In this document: positions 42,525-52,225 of the stretch, one piece after another
Numbering within the stretch: the first letter of the stretch is position 1
How the letters are laid out: every line of letters starts with the position of its first letter
Origin: Methylobacterium planeticum
GTDB taxonomy: Bacteria; Pseudomonadota; Alphaproteobacteria; Rhizobiales; Beijerinckiaceae
Reading direction: 5' to 3'
DNA length: 64,000 nt
Assembly (NCBI RefSeq): GCF_008806345.1
Contig: NZ_VZZJ01000005.1
Location: 1-64,000, forward strand
Program-made: the position numbers and the translations under genes
The notes under the pieces: model-generated
Database searches by the model: none
Told to the model about the DNA's origin: nothing
Seen by the model: only the letters and a program-made list of their open reading frames with translations

Positions 42525-43517
42525 ATGCTGTCACGGCGCGGATTGCTCGCGACGGCGGCGCTCTGGCCCCTGCCCGCGATCCTCAACCGGCCGGCCCGCG
42601 CGGCCGGCGAGACCATCCGGATCGGCGTCCTGCCCTTCGGCACCGCCTCCTGGGAGGCGGCGGTCATCAAGGCGCGCGGGCTCGACGCGGCGAACGGCTT
42701 CACCCTGGAGACGGTCAAGCTCGCGGGCAACGACGCCGCCCGCATCGCCTTCCAGGGCCAGCAGCTCGACACCATCGTGGGCGACCTGATCTGGGCCGCG
42801 CGCCTGCGCAACGAGGGGCGCGGCGTGAAGTTCGTGCCCTACTCGACCACCGAGGGCGCCCTGATGGTGCCCCCCGACAGCCCGATCAAGTCCCTGGCCG
42901 ACCTCGCCGGCAAGCGCCTCGGCGTGGCGGGCGGGGCCCTCGACAAGAACTGGGTCCTGCTCCGGGCCCAGGCCCGCGAGAGCGGCAGCCTCGACCTCGA
43001 GGCCGCGGCCCAGGTCGCCTACGGGGCGCCACCCCTGCTGATGCAGAAGCTCGAGACCCGCGAGCTCGACGCCGCGCTCCTCTACTGGACCTATTGCGCG
43101 CGCCTGGAGGCCAAGGGCTACCGCCGCCTGATCAGCGCCGACGACATCATGCGGGCCTTCGGCGCCAAGGGCTCGGTCGCGCTGATCGGCTACCTGATCG
43201 AGGCCAGCGCGGTGCAGGGCAAGGCCGCCGCCGTCGAGGGCTTCGCCCGCGCCTCCACGGCCGCCAAGGAGGCGCTCGCCACCGATCCGCAGGCCTGGGC
43301 GCTGGTCCGCCCGCTGATGGCCGCCGAGGACGAACCGACCTTCGAGGCCCTCAGGCGCAATTTCCTGGCGGGCATCCCGCGCCGCCCGCTCGCGGTCGAG
43401 CGGGGCGATGCCGAGACCATCTACGCGACCCTCGCGCGGCTGGGCGGCGAGCGTCTCGTCGGCGATGCCAAGGTCCTGCCGCAGGGCCTCTATCTCGACG
43501 GCTCGGGCAATGGCTGA
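42525..43517 (+). CDS. ABC transporter substrate-binding protein, nitrate/sulfonate/taurine type
   Basis: A 330-residue periplasmic binding protein with a signal sequence MLSRRGLLATAALWPLPAIL; the RR with a following hydrophobic stretch suggests Tat export. The mature part has the NMT1/SsuA-like pattern: IRIGVLPFGTASWEAAVIK, DTIVGDLIWA, SPIKSLADLAGKRLGVAG and LLYWTYCARLEAKGYR. The ligand is unknown; this family binds sulfonates, nitrate, pyrimidine precursors or similar. A GGGGAGAAGG site precedes the ATG. Permease and ATPase genes follow. Confidence 0.88.
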   Translation: MLSRRGLLATAALWPLPAILNRPARAAGETIRIGVLPFGTASWEAAVIKARGLDAANGFTLETVKLAGNDAARIAFQGQQLDTIVGDLIWAARLRNEGRGVKFVPYSTTEGALMVPPDSPIKSLADLAGKRLGVAGGALDKNWVLLRAQARESGSLDLEAAAQVAYGAPPLLMQKLETRELDAALLYWTYCARLEAKGYRRLISADDIMRAFGAKGSVALIGYLIEASAVQGKAAAVEGFARASTAAKEALATDPQAWALVRPLMAAEDEPTFEALRRNFLAGIPRRPLAVERGDAETIYATLARLGGERLVGDAKVLPQGLYLDGSGNG

Positions 43518-43575
43518 CGGAGCCGGCGCCCCGCCCCGCCCGCTCCAATCCCCCCCCGGGCCGCGCTAGCCGCCC

Positions 43576-44310
43576 ATGGCCGCCGCCGCGCGTCTCGCCT
43601 CGCTCCTGGTCCTACTCGCCCTCTGGCAGGTGGCCTCGGCCTTCGCCGATCCCCGCACCCTGCCGGGGCCGAGCGCGGTGGCGGCCTTCGTGGTGCGCGA
43701 GATCGAGACCGGCGGCATGCTGTTCAATGTCGGGGTGACGCTGGGGCGGGTCGGGATCTCCTTCGTCATCGCCATGAGCCTCGGCGTGCTGCTCGGGGTG
43801 CTGCTCGGGCGCTCGCGCCTCGCCGACCGCACCCTCGACACGCCGCTCCTCGTGGTGCTGAACACCCCAGCCCTCGTCATCACGGTGCTGGCCTATGTCT
43901 GGCTCGGCCTCACCGAGACCGCCGCGATCGTGGCGGTGGCCCTGAACAAGCTGCCGAACGTCGCGGTGATCATGCGCGAGGGCGCCCGCGGCCTCGATCC
44001 CGGGCTCGAGGAGATGGCCCGCACCTACCGGTTCGACCGGCGCACCTGGATCGCCCACGTGCTGGTGCCACAGCTCCAGCCCTTCGCGGTGGCGGCGGCG
44101 CGCTCCGGCATCTCGCTCGCCTGGAAGATCGTCCTGGTGGTCGAGCTGATCGGCCGTCCGAACGGGGTCGGCTTCGCGATCAACTACTATTTCCAGCTCT
44201 TCGACGTCACCGCCGTCATCGGCTACAGCCTCGTCTTCATGACGGTCATGCTCGCCCTCGACACCCTGGTCCTGCAGCCCCTCGACGCCCATGTCCGACG
44301 CTGGCGCTGA
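43576..44310 (+). CDS. ABC transporter permease, SsuC/TauC type
   Basis: A 244-residue inner-membrane subunit with about six helices. The EAA loop, EEMARTYRFDRRTWIAHVLVP near residue 141 (EEMARTY as core), marks the contact with the ATPase, and SGISLAWKIVLVVELIGRPNG is a family block. It ends 20 bases inside the ATPase gene. Confidence 0.9.
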   Translation: MAAAARLASLLVLLALWQVASAFADPRTLPGPSAVAAFVVREIETGGMLFNVGVTLGRVGISFVIAMSLGVLLGVLLGRSRLADRTLDTPLLVVLNTPALVITVLAYVWLGLTETAAIVAVALNKLPNVAVIMREGARGLDPGLEEMARTYRFDRRTWIAHVLVPQLQPFAVAAARSGISLAWKIVLVVELIGRPNGVGFAINYYFQLFDVTAVIGYSLVFMTVMLALDTLVLQPLDAHVRRWR

Positions 44311-45151
44311 CGGATCCGCCCGGACCGCGGGGGTCGCCGGCCAAGGGGCCGGTCACGGGGCCGGTCAGGGGATCGGCGGGCTGGAGGCCGGCCAGGAGAC
44401 CGGCCAGGAGGCCGGGATCCGGCCGGTGCTGCGCGTGCGCGTCCTGCGCAAGGTCTACCGGGCCAGGCGCAGCGAGCCCGTCGAGGCGGTGCGCGACCTC
44501 GCCTTCGCGGTGGCGCCGGGCGAGGTGGTCTGCCTGATCGGCCCGTCCGGCGCCGGCAAGACCACGACGCTGCGCATCCTCCTCGGCCTCGACCGGGACT
44601 TCGAGGGCGCGGTCGAGCCCGATCCCCGGGACGGGGGCACCGGGACCGGCATGGTGTTCCAGGATCCACGCCTGCTGCCCTGGCGGACGGTGGAGCAGAA
44701 CGTGCGCCTCGCGCTCCCCCGCGCGCGGCGCGACCGGCCCCTCGACGCCCTGTTCGAATCCCTGAGCCTGACGCCCTGGCGCGGGCGCTACCCGGGCGCC
44801 CTCTCGCTCGGGATGCAGCGGCGCGTCGCCCTGGCCCGGGCGCTCGCCGACGAGCCGCGCCTCCTCGTCCTCGACGAGCCCTTCGTCTCCCTCGACGACG
44901 CGGCGGCGGCCGCCCTGCGCGCCCTCGTGATCGGGGCGGTGGACCGGCTCGGCATGAGCGTGCTGATGGTCACCCACAACGTCGGCGAGGCCATCGAGAT
45001 CGCCGACCGGCTGCTCCTGCTCTCGCCCCGGCCGGCGAGCCTCGTCGGCACCGTGTCCCTCGACCTGCCCCGGAGCGGGCGCGGCCGCGCCTGGGCGGAC
45101 GCGAAGCGCCGAGACCTCGCGGCGCGCTATCCCGGGGTGATCGCGGATTAG
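44291..45151 (+). CDS. ABC transporter ATP-binding protein, SsuB/TauB type
   Basis: A 286-residue ATPase with Walker A GPSGAGKTT, Q-loop MVFQDPRLLPWRTVEQNV, Walker B LLVLDEPFVSLD and H-loop VTHNV. The signature reads LSLGMQRR instead of LSGGM, so the first of the two conserved Gly is Leu. The first ~45 residues are a Gly/Gln/Ala-rich low-complexity extension encoded by short repeats (about 44330-44415). It overlaps the permease gene by 20 bases. Confidence 0.88.
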   Translation: MSDAGADGSARTAGVAGQGAGHGAGQGIGGLEAGQETGQEAGIRPVLRVRVLRKVYRARRSEPVEAVRDLAFAVAPGEVVCLIGPSGAGKTTTLRILLGLDRDFEGAVEPDPRDGGTGTGMVFQDPRLLPWRTVEQNVRLALPRARRDRPLDALFESLSLTPWRGRYPGALSLGMQRRVALARALADEPRLLVLDEPFVSLDDAAAAALRALVIGAVDRLGMSVLMVTHNVGEAIEIADRLLLLSPRPASLVGTVSLDLPRSGRGRAWADAKRRDLAARYPGVIAD

Positions 45152-45206
45152 GGCGCCGTCCCGCGCCCGGCCGGCCGGCGCTTCGGCGCGGACATGCTCC
45201 GGGACC

Positions 45207-45506
45207 TCAGAACCGCAGGAAGCCCGCGAGGCCGATCCCGAGCATGACGAGCCCGGTCAGGAGGAGGAGGCCCGCCGCGCGCTCGTAGCCGACGCGATGC
45301 TGCGGCCGGCGCCGGGCCGCCAGAGCGGTGGTGACGCCGGCGCCGAGGGTCAGGCCGATCAGGAGCAGCACGAGACTCGCCCGCGCCGTTCGTCCCCGGC
45401 GCCGCCCTCGCGCCGGAATGCCTTCGCGGCGCACATGGTATCGGTCTCCGTCGTCGGGACAGAAACACCAAAACGGCCCATCCGCGCTCCCCATTCGGGG
45501 GATCAT
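45207..45506 (-). CDS. Small two-helix membrane protein, hypothetical
   Basis: A 99-residue product from ATG 45506 (ATG 45494 is also possible). A basic N-terminal half with Cys-Phe-Cys is followed by two hydrophobic helices (about 44-63 and 78-97, ending GLAGFLRF). A purine-rich GGCGGGAAA lies before the start, and an AT-rich stretch (about 45530-45545) upstream could be its promoter. I do not recognise a family. Confidence 0.55.
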   Translation of the reverse strand: MIPRMGSADGPFWCFCPDDGDRYHVRREGIPARGRRRGRTARASLVLLLIGLTLGAGVTTALAARRRPQHRVGYERAAGLLLLTGLVMLGIGLAGFLRF

Positions 45507-45664
45507 CTGGTTTCCCGCCTGAACACTGGATTAAAAATACAGCCAAGTCAGACGAGAACAGGGGCAATGCCCCGAGATCTTGCGGCGCAGGGGCGCGCCG
45601 CGGCCGCGGCGATGCCCCGATGGGTTCAGTTCGGCAGGCCGACGCGGCGGGTCAGTGCGGCGGA

Positions 45665-47674
45665 TCAGTTCGCCTTGGCATTCACCTCGAGCTTGTCGAG
45701 CAGCGCGGCGGGCGAGCCGGCCGTGCTGAAATCGGCGACGCCGAGGCCGGCGCCGTCCTTGGCCTTGGCGCTCACCGAGAGCCGGCCGGGCTTCGTCACG
45801 AACTGGCCCATCGCGGCGCCGATCGCCTTGGCGGCGGGGGAGTTCCCGAGGATCACCGGCACGCCGAGGACGCTCGCGGTGACGTATTCCTGGCGCAGCT
45901 CGTCGGGCTTGAGGCTCAGCACCTTGGACTGGGCCGAGATGAAGCGCTCGAACAGGCCGGTATTCTCGATGGTCAGGTCGACGGCCTTGGCGGTGGCCGA
46001 CAGCATGGCGAGCCCCGAGACCGAGGCGTCGGGATCGAACATCTCGGGGCTGATGCCGCCGAGCGTGCCGGCGAGCCGCAGGGTGCCCATGTCCTTGCCG
46101 GAGACGGAGACCTCACGCAGGGCGAGCTCGCGCTTGGCCTCGTCCCAGGCGGTGTCGGCCACGAGGTTGAGGTCGAGGTCCTGGTAGCCGTAGGCCGCGA
46201 GGGACCCGAGGCCGGGCAGGCCCGCCACCGTCGAGGCCGGCAGGGTCAGCCCCGTGAGGCTGATGCGGCTCGCGGTCGGGACCCCGTCCTGGGGCGGCCC
46301 GAAGGTGATGGCGGCGTTGCGCAGGGTGACGTGGACGGGCGCGCCGACCTTGGCGCCGGGCTTCGGGACGGCCGGCGCGGCGCCGCGGCGCGCCGCCTCG
46401 GCCAGGGGGTCGGCGGCCGATTCCCGGCGCGTCTCCCGGGCCGCGTCCCTGCCGACATCCTTCCCGGCGCTCTTGCCCGCGTCCTTGCCGAAGTCCTTGC
46501 CGGCGTCCTTGGCCGCCGCGACCTCGTCGGCCGGGAGGTCGAGGCTGATGTCCTGCATCGCCAGGGTGCCGAGGACCGGGGTCAGGCGGCGCAGTTCCTC
46601 GTCGGTGGGCTTGGCGTCGGGCCCGGCGAGGCGGCGGAGCGTCGCGACGGTGGGCGCCAGCGAGAAGCCGGTGAGCGACAGGCGCCCGACTCGCGAGCGC
46701 AGGCCCCCCTGCGCGAAGGCGACGTCCTCGAAGTTCATGCTGGCGGCCGCGCCCGGGAGGGCGGTCGCCTCGCGGCCGGGCTCGGCCAGCGGGTTGGCGT
46801 AGGCCATCCGGCCGATCTCGACGAGGAGCGGGTCCTTGCCCTTGGTCTCGCTGAGGCTGAGGCCCCGCGCCTCCAGGGCCCCGACATGGACCGCCTCGAC
46901 GAGGTCGGCCGCCGCGCCGGTGATCCGGGCCCGCTGGGCCGGATCGGCCTTGTCGAGGTCGACGCCCGAGAAGGCCGCGAGGGCGCCGGTCCAGCCGCCC
47001 GGGATCTGGCGGCCGCCGAGGTCGCGGCCCTCGATGCGGGCGAGCTTCACGGTGGTGCCGCGGTCGTCGGTGTAGACCACGTCGGCGATCGAGACGGCGG
47101 CGTAGACCTTCTGGACCGGCCCCTTGCCGTCGCCCGCCACCGCGTAGAGGCGGGCGAGCGCCGCGAGGTCGAGGTCGGTCGCGCTGATGCGGCCGTAGGT
47201 GCCCGAGCCGGTCTCGGGCCCGCCCGTCACCGTGACGGCGGCCCCCGAGGCGACGAGCTCGGCGGCGCGGCCCGCCCGCACGTCCCGGGCGGCGACGTCG
47301 CGGTAGACCACGGTCTGGCGCGAGGCGCCGGGGCCGGCATGGTCCGAGCGCAGCTCCGGAATGGTCAGGCTGGCGGCATCGAGGCGGGCGAGGCGGCTCG
47401 CCCAGGGCTCGGCGGAATCCGGCTTGAGGATCGCCACGAGGTCGTCCTTCGACAGGCGCGTCCCGCTGACGGTGATGCGGGGCGCTCGCAGGACGGTGGC
47501 GCCGAAGGGCAGGGCGACGTCCTGCAGCGTGACGTCCTGGACGGCGGAGGCCGCCTCCTGGGCGAGCACAAGGCTCGGCCCCGCGAGCGAGCCGGCCCCG
47601 GTCAGGAGGGCGAGCGCGCAGACGGAGGCCAGTGCCGCCCGCGCGAGACGGGCGCGGCCCTTCGGGTCAGTCAT
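45665..47674 (-). CDS. Large secreted hypothetical protein
   Basis: A 669-residue protein with a Sec signal peptide (about 1-39, LASVCALALLTGAGSLAG then VLAQE). The mature sequence is rich in beta-strand-like repeats with Asp/Leu/Ala. Blocks such as VTLQDVALPFG, DVVYTDDRGTTVKLARIEGRDLGG and MNFEDVAFAQGG resemble repeated lipid-transfer/AsmA-like or translocation-module-like strands, but I cannot name a family. A Lys/Asp/Gly low-complexity linker (AKDAGKDFGKDAGK) lies near residue 386. The ATG at 47674 is fixed by the signal peptide. Confidence 0.75.
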   Translation of the reverse strand: MTDPKGRARLARAALASVCALALLTGAGSLAGPSLVLAQEAASAVQDVTLQDVALPFGATVLRAPRITVSGTRLSKDDLVAILKPDSAEPWASRLARLDAASLTIPELRSDHAGPGASRQTVVYRDVAARDVRAGRAAELVASGAAVTVTGGPETGSGTYGRISATDLDLAALARLYAVAGDGKGPVQKVYAAVSIADVVYTDDRGTTVKLARIEGRDLGGRQIPGGWTGALAAFSGVDLDKADPAQRARITGAAADLVEAVHVGALEARGLSLSETKGKDPLLVEIGRMAYANPLAEPGREATALPGAAASMNFEDVAFAQGGLRSRVGRLSLTGFSLAPTVATLRRLAGPDAKPTDEELRRLTPVLGTLAMQDISLDLPADEVAAAKDAGKDFGKDAGKSAGKDVGRDAARETRRESAADPLAEAARRGAAPAVPKPGAKVGAPVHVTLRNAAITFGPPQDGVPTASRISLTGLTLPASTVAGLPGLGSLAAYGYQDLDLNLVADTAWDEAKRELALREVSVSGKDMGTLRLAGTLGGISPEMFDPDASVSGLAMLSATAKAVDLTIENTGLFERFISAQSKVLSLKPDELRQEYVTASVLGVPVILGNSPAAKAIGAAMGQFVTKPGRLSVSAKAKDGAGLGVADFSTAGSPAALLDKLEVNAKAN

Positions 47675-47835
47675 GAGCTTGTCCGGATCGCTGGCGGGAT
47701 GCGCTGGTCTCAGGTCGGTCGGGAAGGCGAACGCTACGGCCCGCATCCGTGCCGCAGTTTCCGGGTCGAGGCAATCGGGCAGGTGCCCGGAGCCCGCAGG
47801 CGGGCCCCGGCCTGTCGTCGAGGCGCCACGACCGC

Positions 47836-48162
47836 TCAGAGCGAGAACGAGGTCCCGCAGCCGCAGGAGGCCGTGGCCTGCGGGTTCTCGATCTTGAAGG
47901 ACTGGCCGATCAGGTCGTTCACGAAATCGATGGTCGAGCCCGCCATGTATTCGAGGGAGACCGCGTCGACCAGGACGGTGGCGCCGTCGCGCTCGATCGC
48001 GACGTCGTCGGGCTCGCGGCCCCGCGTCACGTCGAAGGCGTAGGAGAAGCCCGAGCAGCCGCCGCCATTGACGCTGATGCGCAGCGAGGCGCCGGGGGGC
48101 TCGGCGCCCATGATCTCGTTGATGCGCTTGGCGGCGCGGGGCGTCAGGGTGATCTCGGCCAT
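47836..48162 (-). CDS. erpA: Iron-sulfur cluster insertion protein ErpA/IscA type
   Basis: A 108-residue A-type carrier that delivers Fe-S clusters to apoproteins. The three cluster Cys are visible: GGGCSGFSY near residue 36 and SCGCGTSF at the C-terminus. The ATG at 48162 starts [14 protein letters not shown]. It is divergent from dgt and shares its strand with the large secreted protein gene downstream. Confidence 0.93.
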   Translation of the reverse strand: MAEITLTPRAAKRINEIMGAEPPGASLRISVNGGGCSGFSYAFDVTRGREPDDVAIERDGATVLVDAVSLEYMAGSTIDFVNDLIGQSFKIENPQATASCGCGTSFSL

Positions 48163-48197
48163 GTCTGTCGGACTCTGCCTCTCGGGAACCGGCCTCG

Positions 48198-48232
48198 GGA
48201 TGCGTTTCGACATGTGTTTCGACATGCGTTTC
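48198..48232. repeat. 12-bp tandem repeat upstream of erpA
   Basis: ATGCGTTTCGAC occurs three times in tandem with small changes (ATGTGTTTCGAC, ATGCGTTTCGCC) in the region between erpA and dgt. Confidence 0.75.
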
Positions 48233-48363
48233 GCCTGGGGCCAATCGGGCCGCCGGGCATTTTGGCGATTGCCAGGAGCGGCCCGGACCACAAGATATGG
48301 GTCCGGACCGCCCGCTGCAACGCGGCAGCCCGTCCAGGGCGGACGAAGGATGAGGGAGCGGCC

Positions 48364-49611
48364 TTGCGGCAGAACGGTGAGCGCTGGCGCGCGCCCTACG
48401 CCACGGACCCGGCGGCCACCCGCGGGCGGCTGATCCCCGAGGCCGCCTCGCCGACCCGCAGCGACTTCCAGCGCGACCGCGACCGGATCATCCACTCCAC
48501 CGCCTTCCGGCGCCTCAAGCACAAGACCCAGGTCTTCGTGCACCACGAGGGCGACCATTACCGCACCCGCCTGACCCACACCCTCGAGGTGAGCCAGATC
48601 GCCCGGGCGCTGGCGCGGGCGCTCGGCCTCGACGAGGACCTGGCGGAGGCGCTCGCCCTCTCGCACGACCTCGGCCACACCTGCTTCGGCCATACCGGCG
48701 AGGACGCCCTCGACGCCTGCATGGCCGGCCACGGCGGCTTCGACCACAACGCCCAGGCGCTCCGGATCGTGACCCGGCTGGAGCGGCGCTATGCCGGCTT
48801 CGACGGGCTCAACCTCGCCTGGGAGACCCTGGAGGGCCTCGTCAAGCACAACGGCCCGTTGCTGCGGCCGGACGGGCGCCCGACGCCCCGCTACGCCGCG
48901 GCCGGCATCCCGGCGGCGATCCTCGAATACGATGCCCTGAACGACCTCGACCTCGCCCGCTACGCCGGGCCCGAGGCCCAGGCCGCCGCGCTCGCCGACG
49001 ACATCGCGTACGATTCGCACGACCTCGACGACGGCCTCAGGGCCGGCCTGTTCGGCCTCGCCGACCTCGCGGAGGTGCCCTTCCTGCGCGGCCTCCTCGA
49101 CGAGATCGAGGCGCTGCATCCGGGCCTCGAGACCTCGCGGCGCATCCACGAACTCGCCCGCCGGGTCATCACCCGCTTCGTCGAGGACGTGATCGCGGAG
49201 AGCAGCCGGCGCCTGTCGGCCCTCGCGCCGGGGCGCGTCGCGGAGATCCGCGCCGCCGGCGCGCCGGTGATCGCCTTCTCGGAGGCGATCGCGGAGGCGG
49301 ACGCGGCGATCAAGACCTTCCTGTACGCCCGCATGTACCGGCACCCCGGCGTGATGGCGGTGCGGGCGCACGCGGCCGAGATCGTCGCCGATTTGTACTC
49401 GGCCTTCACGGCGGACCCGGCCCGCATGCCCGAGGAGTGGAGCGCGGGCCTCGAGGGCGCGGGCGAGGGCCGTGTCGCCCGGCGGATCGCCGATTATATC
49501 GCGGGCATGACCGACACCTACGCGGTCCTCGCCCACCGGCGCCTGTTCCCGACGACGCCGGACCTGCACTGGAGCCCGGAGAGCCGCGGCCTGCCGCTGG
49601 CGGAGCCCTGA
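48364..49611 (+). CDS. dgt: dGTP triphosphohydrolase-like protein
   Basis: Removes triphosphate from deoxynucleoside triphosphates, adjusting dNTP pools. The 415-residue protein has the HD-domain metal motifs [29 protein letters not shown] and [15 protein letters not shown], and the start [27 protein letters not shown] (core [12 protein letters not shown]). The start is TTG at 48364 with GAGGGAG upstream; the ATG at 48350 is out of frame. The short form matches alphaproteobacterial type 2 enzymes. A thioesterase gene follows one base later. Confidence 0.92.
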   Translation: MRQNGERWRAPYATDPAATRGRLIPEAASPTRSDFQRDRDRIIHSTAFRRLKHKTQVFVHHEGDHYRTRLTHTLEVSQIARALARALGLDEDLAEALALSHDLGHTCFGHTGEDALDACMAGHGGFDHNAQALRIVTRLERRYAGFDGLNLAWETLEGLVKHNGPLLRPDGRPTPRYAAAGIPAAILEYDALNDLDLARYAGPEAQAAALADDIAYDSHDLDDGLRAGLFGLADLAEVPFLRGLLDEIEALHPGLETSRRIHELARRVITRFVEDVIAESSRRLSALAPGRVAEIRAAGAPVIAFSEAIAEADAAIKTFLYARMYRHPGVMAVRAHAAEIVADLYSAFTADPARMPEEWSAGLEGAGEGRVARRIADYIAGMTDTYAVLAHRRLFPTTPDLHWSPESRGLPLAEP

Positions 49612-49612
49612 G

Positions 49613-50107
49613 ATGACGCGCGAGCCCGCCCCGCCCGGCCCCGAGCCGCGCTCAAGCCCAGAGCCGCGCTCAGGCCCAGAGCCGCGCTCGGCCTATCCGC
49701 GCCACGTCGCCCTCGGCACCCGCTGGGGCGACAACGACGTCTACGGCCACGTCAACAACGTCGTCTACTACGCCTTCTTCGACACCACCGTGAACGGCTG
49801 CCTGATCGCGTCGGGCGTCCTCGACATCGCGGCGAGCCCCGTCATCGGCCTCGTGGTCGAGACGGGCTGCCGCTACTTCGCGCCGATCGCCTTCCCGGAC
49901 CGGGTCACCGCGGGGGTGCGGGTCGCCCATCTCGGCCGCTCCAGCGTGCGCTACGAGATCGGGCTGTTCCGCGAGGACGACGACAGGGCGGCGGCGCAGG
50001 GCCACTTCGTTCATGTCTACGTCGACCGGGAGAGCCGCCGCCCCGTCGCGTTGCCCGCGCCGCTCCGGCGGGCCCTGGCCGGACTGGTGCCGGGCGCGAC
50101 GACCTGA
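49613..50107 (+). CDS. Acyl-CoA thioesterase, 4-hydroxybenzoyl-CoA thioesterase type
   Basis: A 164-residue hot-dog protein. [21 protein letters not shown] contains the active-site Asp and the GHVNN motif, and [17 protein letters not shown] follows. It hydrolyses a small acyl-CoA; the substrate is unknown. Residues 8-28 are an [12 protein letters not shown] repeat encoded by an 18-base tandem repeat, an addition to the usual ~135-residue fold. It begins one base after dgt and is probably co-transcribed. Confidence 0.88.
   Translation: MTREPAPPGPEPRSSPEPRSGPEPRSAYPRHVALGTRWGDNDVYGHVNNVVYYAFFDTTVNGCLIASGVLDIAASPVIGLVVETGCRYFAPIAFPDRVTAGVRVAHLGRSSVRYEIGLFREDDDRAAAQGHFVHVYVDRESRRPVALPAPLRRALAGLVPGATT
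49643..49690 (+). repeat. 18-bp in-frame repeat at the thioesterase N-terminus
   Basis: GAGCCGCGCTCAAGCCCA and a near copy, then a partial third unit, encode EPRSSP and EPRSGP. Confidence 0.85.
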
Positions 50108-50434
50108 TGTCCTCGGACCGCGTGCCGGATCGCTTCCCGGGTTGCTTGCCGCATCGCTCGCCTGTCTTGCGGCACGTCGACGGCGGCGGCCGGCGCCGCG
50201 GCGGGACGAGCCGGCCCGCGCGGCGGGCCCGGCCCGCCAGAGCTGCGGTGACGGGCCTGCGGTGACGGGCCTGCTGTGACGGACCTGCGGTGACGGACCT
50301 GCGGTGACACTTGGAGCCGCACTTGCTATGCCGCCGCCCTTGAACAGCCCGGCCGCCCACGGCCGGCTTCCGGAACGGCCGCACCGCGCGGATCGTCCGG
50401 AGGGTCGCTGAGCCCCCGATAGCCGGTCCGCCCC
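50108..50434. other. Intergenic region before argS containing a 14-bp tandem repeat
   Basis: 327 bases with no supported gene. The left half is GC-rich; the centre holds five 14-base repeats (50243-50312). The argS promoter is expected on the right side, where ACTTGGAGCCGCACTTGCTATG (about 50309) gives a weak -35/-10-like pair. Confidence 0.4.
50243..50312. repeat. 14-bp tandem repeat, five units
   Basis: The unit CTGCGGTGACGGGC is repeated five times without gaps; units 3-5 differ by one to four bases. Because 14 is not a multiple of three the array is not a conserved coding repeat. It lies about 120 bases before argS. Confidence 0.9.
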
Positions 50435-52195
50435 ATGAACATCTTCGCCATCTTCGAGGCCCGCGTCCGCGAAGCCCTGGAGAGCCTCGTCCGCTCAGGG
50501 ACCCTGCCGGCCGGGCTCGACCTGTCCCGCGTCGTGGTCGAGCCGCCGCGCGATCCCGCCCACGGCGACCTCGCCACCAACGCCGCCCTGGTCCTGGCCA
50601 AGGAGGCGAAGGCGAACCCGAAGGCGCTCGGCGAGGCGCTGGCGGCGGAGCTGCGCACCGATCCCCGGGTCACCGAGGCGAGCGTCGCCGGGCCGGGCTT
50701 CATCAACCTGCGCCTCGACCCCGCGACCTTCCACGCGGTGGTGCGGGCGGCGCTGGCCGACCCCGCCGCCTACGGGCGCGCCCGGATGCCGGGAGGCCGG
50801 GTCAACATCGAGTACGTCTCGGCCAACCCGACCGGGCCGATGCATGTGGGCCACGGCCGCGGCGCCGTGTTCGGCGACGCCCTGGCGAACCTCCTGGTGG
50901 CGGCCGGCCGCGACGTCACGCGCGAGTACTATATCAACGACGCCGGCGCGCAGGTCGACGTCCTCGCCCGCTCGGCCCACCGGCGCTACCGCGAGGCCCT
51001 GGGCGAGCCCGTCGGGCCGGTGCCGGAGGGACTCTATCCGGGCGATTACCTGAAGCCCGTGGGCGAGGCGCTGGCGCGCACGCACGGGCGCGCCCTCCTC
51101 GACGCGCCCGAGGCCGCCTGGCTGCCCCGGGTCCGCGAGACCGCCATCGCCATGATGCTGGACCTGATCCGGGAGGATCTGGCGGCGCTCGGCATCCACC
51201 ACGACGTCTTCTTCTCCGAGCGCACCCTGCACGGGGAGGGCCCGGGCTCGGTCTCGGCGCTGCTCGCGGACCTGCGCGCGCGGGGCCTCGTCTACGAGGG
51301 CCGGCTTCCGCCCCCGAAGGGACAGGTGCCGGAGGATTGGGAGGACCGGGAGCAGACCCTGTTCCGCACCCGGGAGTTCGGCGACGACACCGACCGGCCG
51401 CTCCTGAAGTCGGACGGCTCCTACACCTACTTCGCCTCCGACATCGCCTATCACCGGGACAAGTTCCTGCGCGGCGCCACCGACATGATCGACGTGCTCG
51501 GCGCCGACCACGGCGGCTACGTCAAGCGCATGCAGGCGGCCGTGAAGGCCGTGACGGCGGGGGAGGCCACCCTCGACGTCAAGCTCTGCCAGTTGGTGCG
51601 CCTGCTGCGCGGGGGCGAGCCCGTGAAGATGTCGAAGCGGGCGGGCGAGTTCATCACCCTGCGGGAAGTCATCGACGAGGTCGGGCGCGACGCGATCCGG
51701 TTCATGATGCTGTTCCGCAAGAACGACGCCACCCTGGACTTCGACCTCGCCAAGGTCGTGGAGCAATCCAAGGACAACCCCGTCTTCTACGTGCAGTACG
51801 CGCATGCCCGCTGCCACTCGGTGTTCCGGCAGGCGCGTGAGGCGATGCCGGACGAGGATTTCTCGGCGGGACGTCTCGCGGCCGATGCCGACCTCGCGCT
51901 GCTGACCGATCCGGGGGAGGCGGAGATGATGCGGCTGATCGCGCAGGTGCCGCGGGTGCTGGAATCGGCGGCCGCGGCGCACGAGCCACACCGCATCGCT
52001 TTCCACCTCTACGAAGTCGCCAGTTCCCTGCATAGTTTCTGGAATAAGGGCAAAGACTTGCCGCAATTACGGTTTGTTAATCCAACCGACCGAAAGTCCA
52101 CACGGGCGCGGCTGGCCCTCGTCGAGGCTCTCAGGGGCACTCTCGCCTCCGGCCTCGCGATCCTGGGTGTCACCGCGCCGGCCGAAATGCGGTGA
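50435..52195 (+). CDS. argS: Arginyl-tRNA synthetase
   Basis: ArgRS charges tRNA-Arg. The 586-residue class I enzyme has the HIGH-type motif [16 protein letters not shown] (HVGH, about residue 134) and the KMSKS motif as KMSKRAG near 397. It ends in the DALR anticodon-binding domain whose C-terminus reads [12 protein letters not shown]. Length fits the family. It is the first gene of the conserved argS–SPOR–nagZ–tat group. Confidence 0.97.
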   Translation: MNIFAIFEARVREALESLVRSGTLPAGLDLSRVVVEPPRDPAHGDLATNAALVLAKEAKANPKALGEALAAELRTDPRVTEASVAGPGFINLRLDPATFHAVVRAALADPAAYGRARMPGGRVNIEYVSANPTGPMHVGHGRGAVFGDALANLLVAAGRDVTREYYINDAGAQVDVLARSAHRRYREALGEPVGPVPEGLYPGDYLKPVGEALARTHGRALLDAPEAAWLPRVRETAIAMMLDLIREDLAALGIHHDVFFSERTLHGEGPGSVSALLADLRARGLVYEGRLPPPKGQVPEDWEDREQTLFRTREFGDDTDRPLLKSDGSYTYFASDIAYHRDKFLRGATDMIDVLGADHGGYVKRMQAAVKAVTAGEATLDVKLCQLVRLLRGGEPVKMSKRAGEFITLREVIDEVGRDAIRFMMLFRKNDATLDFDLAKVVEQSKDNPVFYVQYAHARCHSVFRQAREAMPDEDFSAGRLAADADLALLTDPGEAEMMRLIAQVPRVLESAAAAHEPHRIAFHLYEVASSLHSFWNKGKDLPQLRFVNPTDRKSTRARLALVEALRGTLASGLAILGVTAPAEMR

Positions 52196-52225
52196 GGTGA
52201 TTCGGCGTGATATGAGGATGCTGCC

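Noticed and set aside
45620..48043. 807-codon + strand frame opposite the large secreted protein
   Set aside because: Antisense to a gene with a clear signal peptide and ordinary composition; the translation is Gly/Arg/Leu repeats typical of a shadow.
50243..50312. CRISPR array
   Set aside because: The 14-base units are directly adjacent with no unique spacers and no cas genes lie in the window.
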